Shown here piece after piece: positions 26,341 through 34,839 of a stretch of 64,000 nucleotides of DNA. Each line of letters starts with the position of its first letter. Position 1 is the first letter of the stretch. A program made the translations under genes and the position numbers. The notes beneath the pieces were generated by a model. The model searched no databases. It saw only the letters and a program-made list of their open reading frames with translations, and was not told where the DNA came from. Origin of the DNA: Sphingomonadales bacterium (GTDB lineage Bacteria; Pseudomonadota; Alphaproteobacteria; Sphingomonadales; Sphingomonadaceae); NCBI GenBank assembly GCA_028871475.1, contig JAGWMZ010000001.1, positions 62,001-126,000 on the forward strand, in the 5' to 3' direction.

Positions 26341-27864
26341 ATGAACATGATTGACGTAGCGATCATTGGCTGCGGGCCTGTTGGCGCGCTGGCAGCGAAC
26401 CTGCTTGGCCGCAGCGGGCTGAGCGTGGCGGTTCTGGAAAAGGAACTGACCCATTACCCGCTGCCGCGCGCCGTGCATCTCGACCATGAGATGATGCGCC
26501 TGTTCCAGAGCGCCGGGGTGATCGAGCAGGTGCTGGGCGATATGGCCGATACCGACGGCCATCTGCATGTCGGCGCCTCGGGGCAGGCCATCCGCTACAT
26601 GGGCACGGTGGGCATGGAGCGGCCCTTTGGCTGGTCGAACGACTATTTCTTCTACCAGCCCGAGCTGGAAACCCATCTGCGCGAGGGCTTTGCCGATCTG
26701 CCGCAGGTCGAGCTGAAGCTGGGCGCCAGCTTCACCGGGCTCGACCATCAGGAAGGCAGCGTCTCCATCACCTATGAGCAGGATGGCGCGGACCATGCGC
26801 TCACCGCCCGCTGGGTCATCGCCTGTGATGGCGCACGCAGCCCGGTGCGCAAGGCGCTGGACGTCACGCTCGACGATCTGGACTTTGAGGAACCCTGGCT
26901 GGTGGTCGATGCCGAGGTGGAAGGCCCGGTCAGCTTCCCGTCGATCAGCGGCGTGCCCGAAGCTGCCGATTTGCAGCGCCTTTCGGTCATGATGTGCGAC
27001 CCCAAACGCCCGGCCACCATCGTGCCCGGGCGCGGCAATCACCGCCGCTGGGAGTTCATGCTGCTGCCCGGCGAGGATGATGCCGCGATGATGGAACACG
27101 AGGCCGTGGCCGCGCTGGTGGAACCCTGGATGAAGGATGTGCCGCATCGCATCATCCGCGCCGCGACCTATCGCTTCCACGGGCTGGTCGCGCATCGTTG
27201 GCAGGTGGGCCATGTGTTTCTGGCCGGCGATGCCGCGCACCAGACGCCGCCCTTCTTCGGCCAGGGCATGTGCCATGGGCTGCGCGATGTCGCCAATCTG
27301 GCGTGGAAGATGGCTGCGGTGGCGCGTGACGGGGCCGACCCGGCCATCCTCGACACCTATCAAGGCGAGCGTGACCCGCATGTGCGCGGCGTGATCGGCG
27401 CGGCGGTGGCGGCCGGGCGCTACATCTGCGAATTGGACCCTGTCAAGGCTCAGGCCCGCGACGAGGAAATGGCGCGCCGCGCGGCAGCCAGCCAGGCCTC
27501 GGGCCAGAAGGAAACCGCAGCCGACCTCATCCCGGCCATTGCCAGTGGCGTTATCGCGCAAGGCACCGCCGGGGCGGGCCAGCGCTTCATCCAGCCGATG
27601 CTGGCAGATGGGCGCCGGCTTGACGATGCCACAGGCGGTGGCTGGCGGCTGTTCACCTCCGCTGCGGTGGCGGCGCCAGGCATCACCGTCATCCCGCTCG
27701 ACACGCTGGCCGATGGCGGGGCGGTTGCCCGCTGGCTCGAGGCACGCGGCGCGCAAGCCGTGCTCGTCCGCCCCGACCATTACGTGTTCGGCACCGGCAC
27801 GCCCGAAAGCCTGATCGCCCGGCGCGCCGCGCTGCTTGGCTTGCATCTGGAGACGGCCGCATGA
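26341..27864 (+). CDS. FAD-dependent aromatic hydroxylase (MhpA/FdeE type)
   Basis: 507 aa; ATG 26347 is an equally good start, since AGGG lies at a better distance from it. Class A flavoprotein monooxygenase: dinucleotide fold VAIIGCGPVGALAANLLGRSG, DGARSPVRK, FAD-binding GDAAHQTPPFFGQGMCHGLRD, and a C-terminal thioredoxin-like domain. This group adds a hydroxyl ortho to an existing phenolic hydroxyl with NAD(P)H and O2, giving a catechol-type product ready for ring cleavage. It overlaps the next gene by 4 bp. Known relatives act on 3-hydroxyphenylpropionate and on flavanones. Confidence 0.9.
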   Translation: MNMIDVAIIGCGPVGALAANLLGRSGLSVAVLEKELTHYPLPRAVHLDHEMMRLFQSAGVIEQVLGDMADTDGHLHVGASGQAIRYMGTVGMERPFGWSNDYFFYQPELETHLREGFADLPQVELKLGASFTGLDHQEGSVSITYEQDGADHALTARWVIACDGARSPVRKALDVTLDDLDFEEPWLVVDAEVEGPVSFPSISGVPEAADLQRLSVMMCDPKRPATIVPGRGNHRRWEFMLLPGEDDAAMMEHEAVAALVEPWMKDVPHRIIRAATYRFHGLVAHRWQVGHVFLAGDAAHQTPPFFGQGMCHGLRDVANLAWKMAAVARDGADPAILDTYQGERDPHVRGVIGAAVAAGRYICELDPVKAQARDEEMARRAAASQASGQKETAADLIPAIASGVIAQGTAGAGQRFIQPMLADGRRLDDATGGGWRLFTSAAVAAPGITVIPLDTLADGGAVARWLEARGAQAVLVRPDHYVFGTGTPESLIARRAALLGLHLETAA

Positions 27865-28274
27865 GCGCCCTGACCCTTGCCACTGCGCAGGCCCTGATCG
27901 AAGGCGCTCTGGCCCATGCCCGCGCGGCCAATATGAAGCCCTTGTCCGTCATTGTGCTTGACGCGGGCGCCCACCCGATCGCCTTCGCCCGCGAAGATGG
28001 CGCCAGCTTTGCCCGGATGGACATCGCCCGCGCCAAGGCGGCCGGTTCCTTGGGCATGGAGGCCGACACTTCAGTGCTGGCCGAGCGCGCCAGGGGCAAC
28101 CCGGTCTTCTTTCAGAGCGTCAGCGTGGCGCTGGAAGGGCGCATCGCCTTCTCGCCCGGCGGCGTGCTGGTGCGGCAGGACGGCCAAATCGTGGGCGCGG
28201 TGGGCATCAGCGGTGACACGGGCGAGAATGACGAAGTGGCGGCCAAGGCAGGCATGGCCGCGGCAGGTTTGTAA
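27861..28274 (+). CDS. GlcG/HbpS-family (DUF336) small protein
   Basis: 137 aa, overlapping the hydroxylase stop by 4 bp. Family features: LATAQALIEGALAHARAANMKPLSVIVLDAGAHPIAFAREDGA, SVALEGRIAFSPGGVLV and VGAVGISGDTGENDE. Proteins of this family bind haem or are found in many degradation operons without a set role; here it is fused by position to the hydroxylase and dioxygenase genes. It has no signal peptide. It may help keep iron or flavin enzymes working, but this is a guess. Confidence 0.85.
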   Translation: MSALTLATAQALIEGALAHARAANMKPLSVIVLDAGAHPIAFAREDGASFARMDIARAKAAGSLGMEADTSVLAERARGNPVFFQSVSVALEGRIAFSPGGVLVRQDGQIVGAVGISGDTGENDEVAAKAGMAAAGL

Positions 28275-28284
28275 GGACAAACTC

Positions 28285-29199
28285 ATGATGAAACTTCGCA
28301 GCATCGAACTGGCCCTGCCCGGCGCGGCCCAGGCCCATCAGTGGATGATCGACATCTGGGGCTGCGCCGATGGCGGTCAACAGGATGGCACATATTATCT
28401 GCGCGGCTCGGGGACCTTCCCCTATCTGGTCTCCTTCAGCGAAAACGCGGAGCGTTTCGTGCGCTCGACCACCTTCGTCTGTTCGGCCGAGCGGCTGGAT
28501 GCCATCGCGCGGGTCGCCGCCGCCAAGGGCCTCAACGCCCGCGCCGTCACCAGCAACGATCCGGGCGGCGGTGAAGGCATCGTGGTCGAACTGGCCGAGG
28601 GCGAATTGCTGCGCTTCCTCGTCGGCGCCACCGAGGTCGCGCCGCTCGCCAGCCATCCGCGCTATGCCCTGCGCGATGTACCGGTGAAGCTCACCCATGT
28701 CGTCTTCAACTCCGCCGATGCCGAGGCCACCGGCCTGCTGGTGGAGGACGTGTTGGGCTTCCGCGTTTCGGACCGTACCAAAGGCATGGTCTTCGTGCGC
28801 TGCAACGAGGCGCATCACTCCACTGCCTTTGCCCGCGCCGGTTTTGCCAGCCTCAACCACATTGCCTTTGAGATGGAGGATCTTGACGCGGTGATGCGCG
28901 GCATCGGGCGCATGCGCGACCACAGCTTCGCGCCCGCATGGGGGCCGGGACGCCATGGGCCGGGTGACAATGTCTATGCCTATTACATCGCCCCCTTTGG
29001 CCCGGTGATTGAATATTCCACGCCCGTGAACAAGGTGGACGACAGCTATCCCACCGGTGTGCCCGACGACTGGACCTGGCCGGAGAACCGCATCGACCAG
29101 TGGGGGATCTCCGACAAGGACTTCGCCGGTCTGCGCACCGCCGAGGAAGCCTTCCGCTTCCGGCGCGAATGGGAATCGGCGCCCATCCTTCCCGCCTGA
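28285..29199 (+). CDS. VOC-superfamily extradiol ring-cleavage dioxygenase
   Basis: 304 aa from ATG 28285, with AAGGA 7 bp before; the longer frame from 27952 overlaps the previous gene. Two paired beta-alpha-beta modules, as in type I extradiol dioxygenases. The second half keeps the metal triad: His138 in KLTHVVF, His192 in LNHIAFE, Glu243 in VIEYST, plus HGPGDNVYAYYIAPFGP. It should cleave a catechol-type ring next to one hydroxyl with Fe(II) and O2. Set between an aromatic hydroxylase and a FAH hydrolase it gives a three-step ring opening route. Substrate unknown. Confidence 0.85.
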   Translation: MMKLRSIELALPGAAQAHQWMIDIWGCADGGQQDGTYYLRGSGTFPYLVSFSENAERFVRSTTFVCSAERLDAIARVAAAKGLNARAVTSNDPGGGEGIVVELAEGELLRFLVGATEVAPLASHPRYALRDVPVKLTHVVFNSADAEATGLLVEDVLGFRVSDRTKGMVFVRCNEAHHSTAFARAGFASLNHIAFEMEDLDAVMRGIGRMRDHSFAPAWGPGRHGPGDNVYAYYIAPFGPVIEYSTPVNKVDDSYPTGVPDDWTWPENRIDQWGISDKDFAGLRTAEEAFRFRREWESAPILPA

Positions 29200-29225
29200 T
29201 TGAAATTCAAGAGAAAGAGACCCCC

Positions 29226-30056
29226 ATGCGCTACATCAGCTTCCGCCGCCCCGATGGCACCGCCTCCTTCGGTCGCCTCGATGGCGAGACCGTCACTGAC
29301 CTTGCCACCGCCACCACGCCCGACCTCAAATCCGCGCTGGCGCAGGATGCGCTGGCCTCGCTGACAGGCGGGGCCAGCTTTGCCCTTGCCGATGTCGTGC
29401 TGCTGCCCGTCATCCCTAACCCGGAGAAGATCTTTTGCGTGGGGCTCAATTATGCCACCCATGTTGCCGAAACCGGACGTGAGCAGAAGGAGCATCCGGC
29501 CATCTTCCAGCGCTGGAACGACACGCTCATCGCCGATGGCCAACCCATGGTGCGCCCGCCCGAAAGCGTCCGCTTCGACTATGAAGGGGAACTGGCGGTC
29601 ATCATCGGCAAGCCGGGCCGCCGCATCGCGCCGGAAAACGCCTTCGACCACATCGCCGGCTATGCCGCCTTCAACGATGGCTCGGTGCGCGACTGGCAGC
29701 GTCACAACATCCAGTTCACCCCGGGCAAGAACTGGCCCGCCACCGGCGCCTTCGGCCCGGCGCTGGTTACGCCCGATGAGGTCGAGGATCTGTCGGCCAT
29801 CCGCGTCCAGACCCGCCTCAATGGCGAGCTGGTGCAGGATCAACCCATCAGCGATCTCATCTGGGATATTCCCGCGGTGATCGCCTATTGCTCCACCTTC
29901 ACCCAGCTCAACCCCGGCGATGTGATCGCCACGGGCACGCCGGGCGGTGTCGGCGACAAGCGCAAGCCGCCCCTCTACATGAAGGCCGGCGACATGGTGG
30001 AAGTCTCCTGCGGCACAATCGGAACATTGCGCAACCGCATCATCGACGAAATCTGA
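29226..30056 (+). CDS. FAH-family hydrolase of the aromatic cluster
   Basis: 276 aa from ATG 29226; the open frame to 29100 overlaps the dioxygenase gene. Features: IFCVGLNYATHVAETGR, metal ligands in FDYEGELAVIIG, GYAAFNDGSVRDWQ, TGTPGGVGDKRKPPLYMKAGD. The family hydrolyses C-C bonds of ring-cleavage products or decarboxylates them. It lies 26 bp after the dioxygenase gene and is last in the aromatic run, before a TonB receptor. It is a different branch from the rhamnose FAH enzyme at 15570. Confidence 0.87.
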   Translation: MRYISFRRPDGTASFGRLDGETVTDLATATTPDLKSALAQDALASLTGGASFALADVVLLPVIPNPEKIFCVGLNYATHVAETGREQKEHPAIFQRWNDTLIADGQPMVRPPESVRFDYEGELAVIIGKPGRRIAPENAFDHIAGYAAFNDGSVRDWQRHNIQFTPGKNWPATGAFGPALVTPDEVEDLSAIRVQTRLNGELVQDQPISDLIWDIPAVIAYCSTFTQLNPGDVIATGTPGGVGDKRKPPLYMKAGDMVEVSCGTIGTLRNRIIDEI

Positions 30057-30125
30057 AATTTGGCGAGGCGGGCGTTCCAGTAGCGCCTGCCCCAGAACCC
30101 ATAAAAACATATCGGGAGAAATATC

Positions 30126-32399
30126 ATGAGCACTTTCAAATCCATGGCCCTGTTTTCGGGCGCCGCCCTTTCCGCTCTCGCCGCTCCGGCCATGGCGCAA
30201 ACCGCCCCGGCGCCTGCCGCCCAGGCCGACGCGCCCGCCATGGGCGAAATCGTCGTGACCGCGCAGCGCCGCGCCGAAAGCGTCACCAAGGTTCCCATCT
30301 CGATCACCGTGGCCGATGGGGCCCAGTTGGAACGCCAGCAGGTCAACACCGTCAACGATCTGGCGCGCATCGCCCCCAGCCTCGAAATCCAGTCCGCACC
30401 GGGCCAGAACACCGGCGGTGGCGGCGCGATCCGCGGCATCGGCACGCAGACCTTCTCGGCAGGCGCCGTGGCCTCGGTCGGCGTGGTGGTCGATCAGGTC
30501 AGCCAGGGCAACGCCAACATCGCCAACCTGTTCGACGTGGCACGGGTGGAAGTGCTCAAAGGTCCGCAAGGCACGCTGTTCGGCCTCACCACCTCGGCGG
30601 GTGTGATCAACATCACCACCAACAAGCCCGAATTCGACAAGCTGAGCTTGCGCCTGCGCACCGAACTGTCGAACGCCGGCACGGCAGGGTCGAAATCGGG
30701 CAATCAGGTGATGCAGGGCGTGATCAATGTGCCGCTGGCCAGCAATGCCGCCATCCGCGTGGCCGGCTTTGGCAATCTGCGCCAGGGGCCGGACTATGAC
30801 GTGACCAGCGGCAAATATGTCTCGAACAACACCTGGGGCCTGCGCGGCCATCTGCTGTGGGAGCCGACCGACAAGCTCACGATCAACCTGATTGGTGACT
30901 ACACCAAGACCCGCACGACCAATGGCGGCGACTTCTTCACCTTCGTGAAGGCCAGCGGCGCGGCGGCCTTCCCGCTGGCAGCTGGCGTCCCCGACAATGT
31001 CGCGGGCAATCTGGCAAGCTGCGGCGTCACCGCCTATGAGGGCAACCGCAATTTCTGCACCAGCCAGTCCTATGTCGACAGGAGCTACACTGGCGGCGCC
31101 TCGCTCCAGATCGACTATCGCGCCGAACCCTTCACGATCACCTCGATCACCTCTTATCGCAAGAGCCTGGAAACAGGCAGTGGGGCTGCCTCCAACGTCT
31201 TCCGCGCCGACCCACTGCTGCTTCAGGTGTTCAACGGCGATCTCCACCGCCCGATCGACCTGTTCACCCAGGAATTGCGCGTCTCTTCGCCCGCCGACCA
31301 GCTTTTCGAATACACCGGCGGTCTGTTCATCTCCAGCCAGATCCAGAGCCGGGCGCCTGAAACGCTGCTGGTGGGCATCCATCCCGCACCCGGAGTGCTG
31401 ATCCCCGTCTCCGCCGGCGGCGGCACCGGCGCTTTTCGCGTCTCGGACCGATCGATGGCGGTGTTCGGCCAGACCACCATCCATGTGAGCCCCAAGTTCC
31501 GGCTGATCGTCGGTGGGCGCTTCACCAATGACGACCTCAAGCTCGACACCTATGCTGGCGCCCTCACCGGCTCGACCAACAGCCACACCGCGCTCGAAGT
31601 CGGCAAATTCTCGTGGAAAGGTGGCGCGCAATATGACCTTACCCGCAAGACCATGGTCTATGGCACCGTGTCGCGCGGCTTCAAGGGCGGGCAGATCGCC
31701 ACACCTGCCTATCCGCTGACGCCCTATGCCGTGCGGCCGGAAATCCCCACCTCCTATGAACTGGGCCTCAAGAGCACGCTGATGCGCGGCTGGGTGCTCG
31801 ACAGCAGCCTGTTCTATTCGACCATCAAGGACTTCCAGGCGCAATCGTGCTCCACCAACACGCTGGGGACCATCTCCTGCCTGGTGCAGAACGTCGACGG
31901 CGTGAAGTCGCGCGGCGCGGAAATCAACCTGTTCGGCAAGGTGACGCGCGATCTTTCGCTCAACACCGGCTTCATCTGGGCCAAGGCGACCTATCCCAAG
32001 GGCTTCCTGGGCACCGATGGCACCAACATTGGCGGCACCCAACTGGCCTATGCGCCCGAATACAAGTTCACCATGTCGGGCGAATACAGCCATCGCCTGA
32101 CCGACCGCCTGAACGGCTTCTTTGCCGCCGACACCGTCTGGAAATCACGTATCCGCTATGAGGCCAATTCGCTGTCCGACACCACCTTCCGCCCGCATTG
32201 GGTGGTGGGCGGCCGCATCGGCGTGCGTACGGCGGATGATCGCTACACGCTGGCCATCTTCGCGCGCAACCTGTTCAACGTGCACGAACCCGCGCTGATG
32301 CAGTCCAGCTTCCCCTACAGCGGGGCGGCCAATGTCGGCGCCATCTACGGGCCGCAGTCCTTCCGCTCGGTGGGCCTGTCGCTCGACGGCAAATTCTGA
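30126..32399 (+). CDS. TonB-dependent outer membrane receptor (aromatic/glycoside cluster)
   Basis: 757 aa. Sec signal (FSGAALSALAAPAMAQ), TonB-box-like IVVTAQRR at about residue 40, a plug domain (VPISITVADG, NDLARIAPSLEIQ, RGIGTQTF) and a beta barrel ending in Phe (VGLSLDGKF), as expected for outer membrane export. This subtype is common in sphingomonads for uptake of plant-derived small compounds or oligosaccharides, not only iron. It follows the FAH gene by 69 bp and precedes an esterase and GH1 gene. The ligand is inferred to be the substrate of that cluster. Confidence 0.9.
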   Translation: MSTFKSMALFSGAALSALAAPAMAQTAPAPAAQADAPAMGEIVVTAQRRAESVTKVPISITVADGAQLERQQVNTVNDLARIAPSLEIQSAPGQNTGGGGAIRGIGTQTFSAGAVASVGVVVDQVSQGNANIANLFDVARVEVLKGPQGTLFGLTTSAGVINITTNKPEFDKLSLRLRTELSNAGTAGSKSGNQVMQGVINVPLASNAAIRVAGFGNLRQGPDYDVTSGKYVSNNTWGLRGHLLWEPTDKLTINLIGDYTKTRTTNGGDFFTFVKASGAAAFPLAAGVPDNVAGNLASCGVTAYEGNRNFCTSQSYVDRSYTGGASLQIDYRAEPFTITSITSYRKSLETGSGAASNVFRADPLLLQVFNGDLHRPIDLFTQELRVSSPADQLFEYTGGLFISSQIQSRAPETLLVGIHPAPGVLIPVSAGGGTGAFRVSDRSMAVFGQTTIHVSPKFRLIVGGRFTNDDLKLDTYAGALTGSTNSHTALEVGKFSWKGGAQYDLTRKTMVYGTVSRGFKGGQIATPAYPLTPYAVRPEIPTSYELGLKSTLMRGWVLDSSLFYSTIKDFQAQSCSTNTLGTISCLVQNVDGVKSRGAEINLFGKVTRDLSLNTGFIWAKATYPKGFLGTDGTNIGGTQLAYAPEYKFTMSGEYSHRLTDRLNGFFAADTVWKSRIRYEANSLSDTTFRPHWVVGGRIGVRTADDRYTLAIFARNLFNVHEPALMQSSFPYSGAANVGAIYGPQSFRSVGLSLDGKF

Positions 32400-32458
32400 T
32401 GAAAGAAGGCGGGGCGTGATGGCGCTCCGCCCTTTTGGCGCGAACAGGACGACCAGCG

Positions 32459-33322
32459 ATGAACAAGGAGACAACGCGCAAAGCCATTGCCACCATGGGC
32501 ACGGGTCTTGGGCCCGACGTGCTGACCGCCTGCCGGGCCCTGTTCGATGCGGAGCAGCGCGTGCTGGCTGCGGCCACACCCGTGTTGGCGCGCGACATGG
32601 CCTATGGCCCGCATGAGCGCCAGCGACTGGACCTTTACGGCACGGCGCAAGGCGAAGGCAGGCCAGTGCTGCTCTTCGTCCATGGCGGTGGTTTCGTGCT
32701 GGGTGACAAGGGCGGCAAGGAAGAGGGTGACTGGCCCAATGCCGCCGTCGGCATGATGGCGGCCGGGCTGGGCATGGTCGGCGCGGTGATGAACTACCGC
32801 CTCGCGCCCGATCATCCATGGCCAGCAGGCAGCGAGGATGTCAGCGCGGCGGTGGACTGGTTGCGCACCCATGTGGCCGAGTATGGCGGCGATCCCGCGC
32901 GCATCCTGCTGCTGGGCACCTCGGCGGGCGCGGTGCATGTGGCGGGCTTTTTGCGGCTGCGCCCGCATCATGGCGATCTGGTGCGCGGGGCCGTGCTGCT
33001 CTCGGGCCTCTATGGCTACACCCCGCTCGATCCCAGGGACGAGCGTTACTATGGCCCGCCTGAAAGCTATGCCGACAAGATGCCGCGTGAGGCCATGGCC
33101 GCCACCACCCTGCCCGTGCTGCTGGCCTGCGCCCAGTTCGATCCGCCGCGCTTTCAGGCGGAGTTCCTCGGCCTGATGGGCGAAAGGCTGGAGCGCCATG
33201 GCGCCATGCCGCGCGCGGTCACCCTGTCGGGCCACAATCACTACACCATGGCGATGCATCTGGGCACCAGTGACACAAGGCTGGCCGATGAGATCGCCCG
33301 TTTCATGGAAGACATCGCATGA
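32459..33322 (+). CDS. Alpha/beta hydrolase, hormone-sensitive-lipase type esterase
   Basis: 287 aa from ATG 32459, with AGGA upstream. Oxyanion motif HGGGFVLG at about residue 77, nucleophile in GTSAGA, Asp in ACAQFDPP and catalytic His in SGHNHYT. No signal peptide, so cytoplasmic. It overlaps the start of the GH1 gene by 4 bp, so esterase and glucosidase are made together, although the GH1 is exported by Tat and this one is not. It probably cleaves acyl esters on the compound imported by the upstream receptor. Confidence 0.88.
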   Translation: MNKETTRKAIATMGTGLGPDVLTACRALFDAEQRVLAAATPVLARDMAYGPHERQRLDLYGTAQGEGRPVLLFVHGGGFVLGDKGGKEEGDWPNAAVGMMAAGLGMVGAVMNYRLAPDHPWPAGSEDVSAAVDWLRTHVAEYGGDPARILLLGTSAGAVHVAGFLRLRPHHGDLVRGAVLLSGLYGYTPLDPRDERYYGPPESYADKMPREAMAATTLPVLLACAQFDPPRFQAEFLGLMGERLERHGAMPRAVTLSGHNHYTMAMHLGTSDTRLADEIARFMEDIA

Positions 33323-34650
33323 TTGACCCCCGGATCTCGCGCCGTTCGCTCATCGCCGGAGCCGCCGCAATGGCGGCCAGCCCCGCCTTTGCCGCCACCA
33401 GGCAGACCGGAGGTCAATCCGCAGCCGCTTTCCCCAAGGGCTTTTTGTGGGGTGCGGCCACCGCCGGCCACCAGATCGAAGGCAACAACACCAATTCCGA
33501 CCAGTGGCTGCTGGAAAATGTCACCCCCACCATCACCGGCGCGCCATCGGGCGATGCGGTGAACAGCTTCGAATTGTGGCGCGATGATCTTGATCTGGCC
33601 AAGTCCATCGGCCTCAACGCCTTCCGCTTCAGCCTCGAATGGGCGCGGATCGAGCCTGAACCGGGGATGTTCTCACGCGCCATGCTCGACCATTACAAGG
33701 CCATCATCGACGGATGCCGCGCGCGCGGCATGGCGCCGGTCGTCACCTTCAACCATTACACCACCCCGCGCTGGTTTGCCACGCAGGGGGGCTGGCTGCA
33801 CCCGCAGGCGCCCGAGCTCTTCACCCGTTTCTGCGATCATGCCGCGCGGCATCTGGCCGGCGGCATCGCCGTTGCCCTGACGCTCAACGAGCCCAATTTG
33901 CCGCGCCTGCTGCCCTTCGTGCTGCCGCCGCAGTTCATCGGGGGACTGCGCGCCAATCTGGCGGCGGCGGCCAAGGCGGCGGGCGTCCCACGCTTCGTGG
34001 TGGCCAACACGGTGCTGCCCGAGGATGTGCCGGCGCTGACCGCCGCGATGATCAAGGGGCACCATGGCGCGCGCGCGGCGATCAAGGCGGTGCGCCCCGA
34101 TCTGCCGTTGGGCTTCAGCCTGTCGATCGCCGACGATGAGGCGGTGGGCGAAGGCTCGATCCGCGACAAGATGCGCGGTGAACTCTATGGCGAATGGCTG
34201 GAGGTGGCGCGCGGCGACGATTTCGTGGCGATCCAGAACTATGAGCGCATTCTGTGGGGCAAGGATGGGCGCCTGCCCGCCCCGGCCGGCTCGGTCCGCA
34301 ACTTCCGCGGGGCAGAGGTCTATGCCCCCTCGCTGGCCAATGCGGCGCGCTATGCCCATGCCGCCACCGGCAAGCCGGTGCTGATCACCGAGCATGGCGT
34401 GGGTACGGACGACGACACCATCCGCGTCAACCTCATCCGCGAGGCCCTGCGCGATTTGCGCCAGGCCATGGCCGAAGGTTTGCCGGTGCAGGGCTACATC
34501 CACTGGACACTGATGGACAATTACGAATGGGGCGCGGGTATCGGCCATGGCGCCTTTGGTCTGGCCAGTGTAGACCCTGTCACCTTCCGCCGCACGCCCA
34601 AACCCAGCGCGGACGTGCTGGGCGCGATCGCGCGGGCCAATGCGCTCTAG
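33319..34650 (+). CDS. Tat-exported GH1 beta-glucosidase (copy 2)
   Basis: 443 aa. Tat-like signal (SRRSLIAGAAAMAASPAFAA). GH1 motifs: FPKGFLWGAATAGHQIEG, acid/base Glu191 in TLNEPN, nucleophile Glu358 in TEHG, and DNYEWG near the end. Closely related to the GH1 at 2563 along its full length, including the long insert after the acid/base motif. The stop codon lies inside the left arm of the palindromic element at 34645, but the protein end (KPSADVLGAIARANAL) matches the other copy, so it does not look truncated. Substrate likely a small beta-glycoside. Confidence 0.88.
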   Translation: MIDPRISRRSLIAGAAAMAASPAFAATRQTGGQSAAAFPKGFLWGAATAGHQIEGNNTNSDQWLLENVTPTITGAPSGDAVNSFELWRDDLDLAKSIGLNAFRFSLEWARIEPEPGMFSRAMLDHYKAIIDGCRARGMAPVVTFNHYTTPRWFATQGGWLHPQAPELFTRFCDHAARHLAGGIAVALTLNEPNLPRLLPFVLPPQFIGGLRANLAAAAKAAGVPRFVVANTVLPEDVPALTAAMIKGHHGARAAIKAVRPDLPLGFSLSIADDEAVGEGSIRDKMRGELYGEWLEVARGDDFVAIQNYERILWGKDGRLPAPAGSVRNFRGAEVYAPSLANAARYAHAATGKPVLITEHGVGTDDDTIRVNLIREALRDLRQAMAEGLPVQGYIHWTLMDNYEWGAGIGHGAFGLASVDPVTFRRTPKPSADVLGAIARANAL

Positions 34651-34726
34651 TGGTCCGATTCTGACATTCGATGCCGTGTGACGAAAGGGCGTGTTCGAAC
34701 GTCAGAATCTTTTCGGACCACTAGAG
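34645..34726. repeat. Palindromic element 1 with CTAG ends (MITE-like)
   Basis: 82 bp. The left end CTCTAGTGGTCCG is mirrored by the right end CGGACCACTAGAG, and ATTCTGAC near the left is mirrored by GTCAGAAT on the right; the right arm has five extra bases. It is less GC-rich than the flanks. It is similar in design and sequence to element 2 just downstream. The left end overlaps the stop codon of the GH1 gene. The CTAG repeats could be a target duplication. Confidence 0.65.
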
Positions 34727-34736
34727 ACCTTTGATG

Positions 34737-34815
34737 CTAGTGGATTTTACGATTTTGACATTTGCAGACCCATCCCATCCGCCAGGGGATGAAAATGTCA
34801 AAATCAATCCACTAG
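34737..34815. repeat. Palindromic element 2 with CTAG ends (MITE-like)
   Basis: 79 bp. Left CTAGTGGATT then GATTTTGACATTT; right AAATGTCAAAATC then AATCCACTAG, with four extra bases in the left arm. The arms share CTAGTGG and the TGACATT core with element 1. Ten bases separate the two elements. It lies 24 bp before the small membrane protein gene. Together these two explain most of the 189 bp between the GH1 gene and that gene. Confidence 0.65.
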
Positions 34816-34839
34816 GAGGGGGATAACGGGATAGAGACC

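Noticed and set aside
27952..29199. 415-residue frame that would fuse an N-terminal part to the VOC dioxygenase
   Set aside because: The first 110 residues overlap the DUF336 gene in another frame and are Arg/Ala/Pro-rich; ATG 28285 has a ribosome site and the family start.
30057..30125. Possible hairpin between the FAH gene and TonB receptor
   Set aside because: The arms around 30065-30095 match only in part and no T-run follows; not strong enough to call.
29046..32093. 1015-residue open frame on the minus strand opposite the VOC, FAH and TonB receptor genes
   Set aside because: Composition is Arg/Gly/His-rich without domains, and it crosses four well-supported plus-strand genes or gene ends. 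It is a codon-bias shadow of GC-rich DNA.
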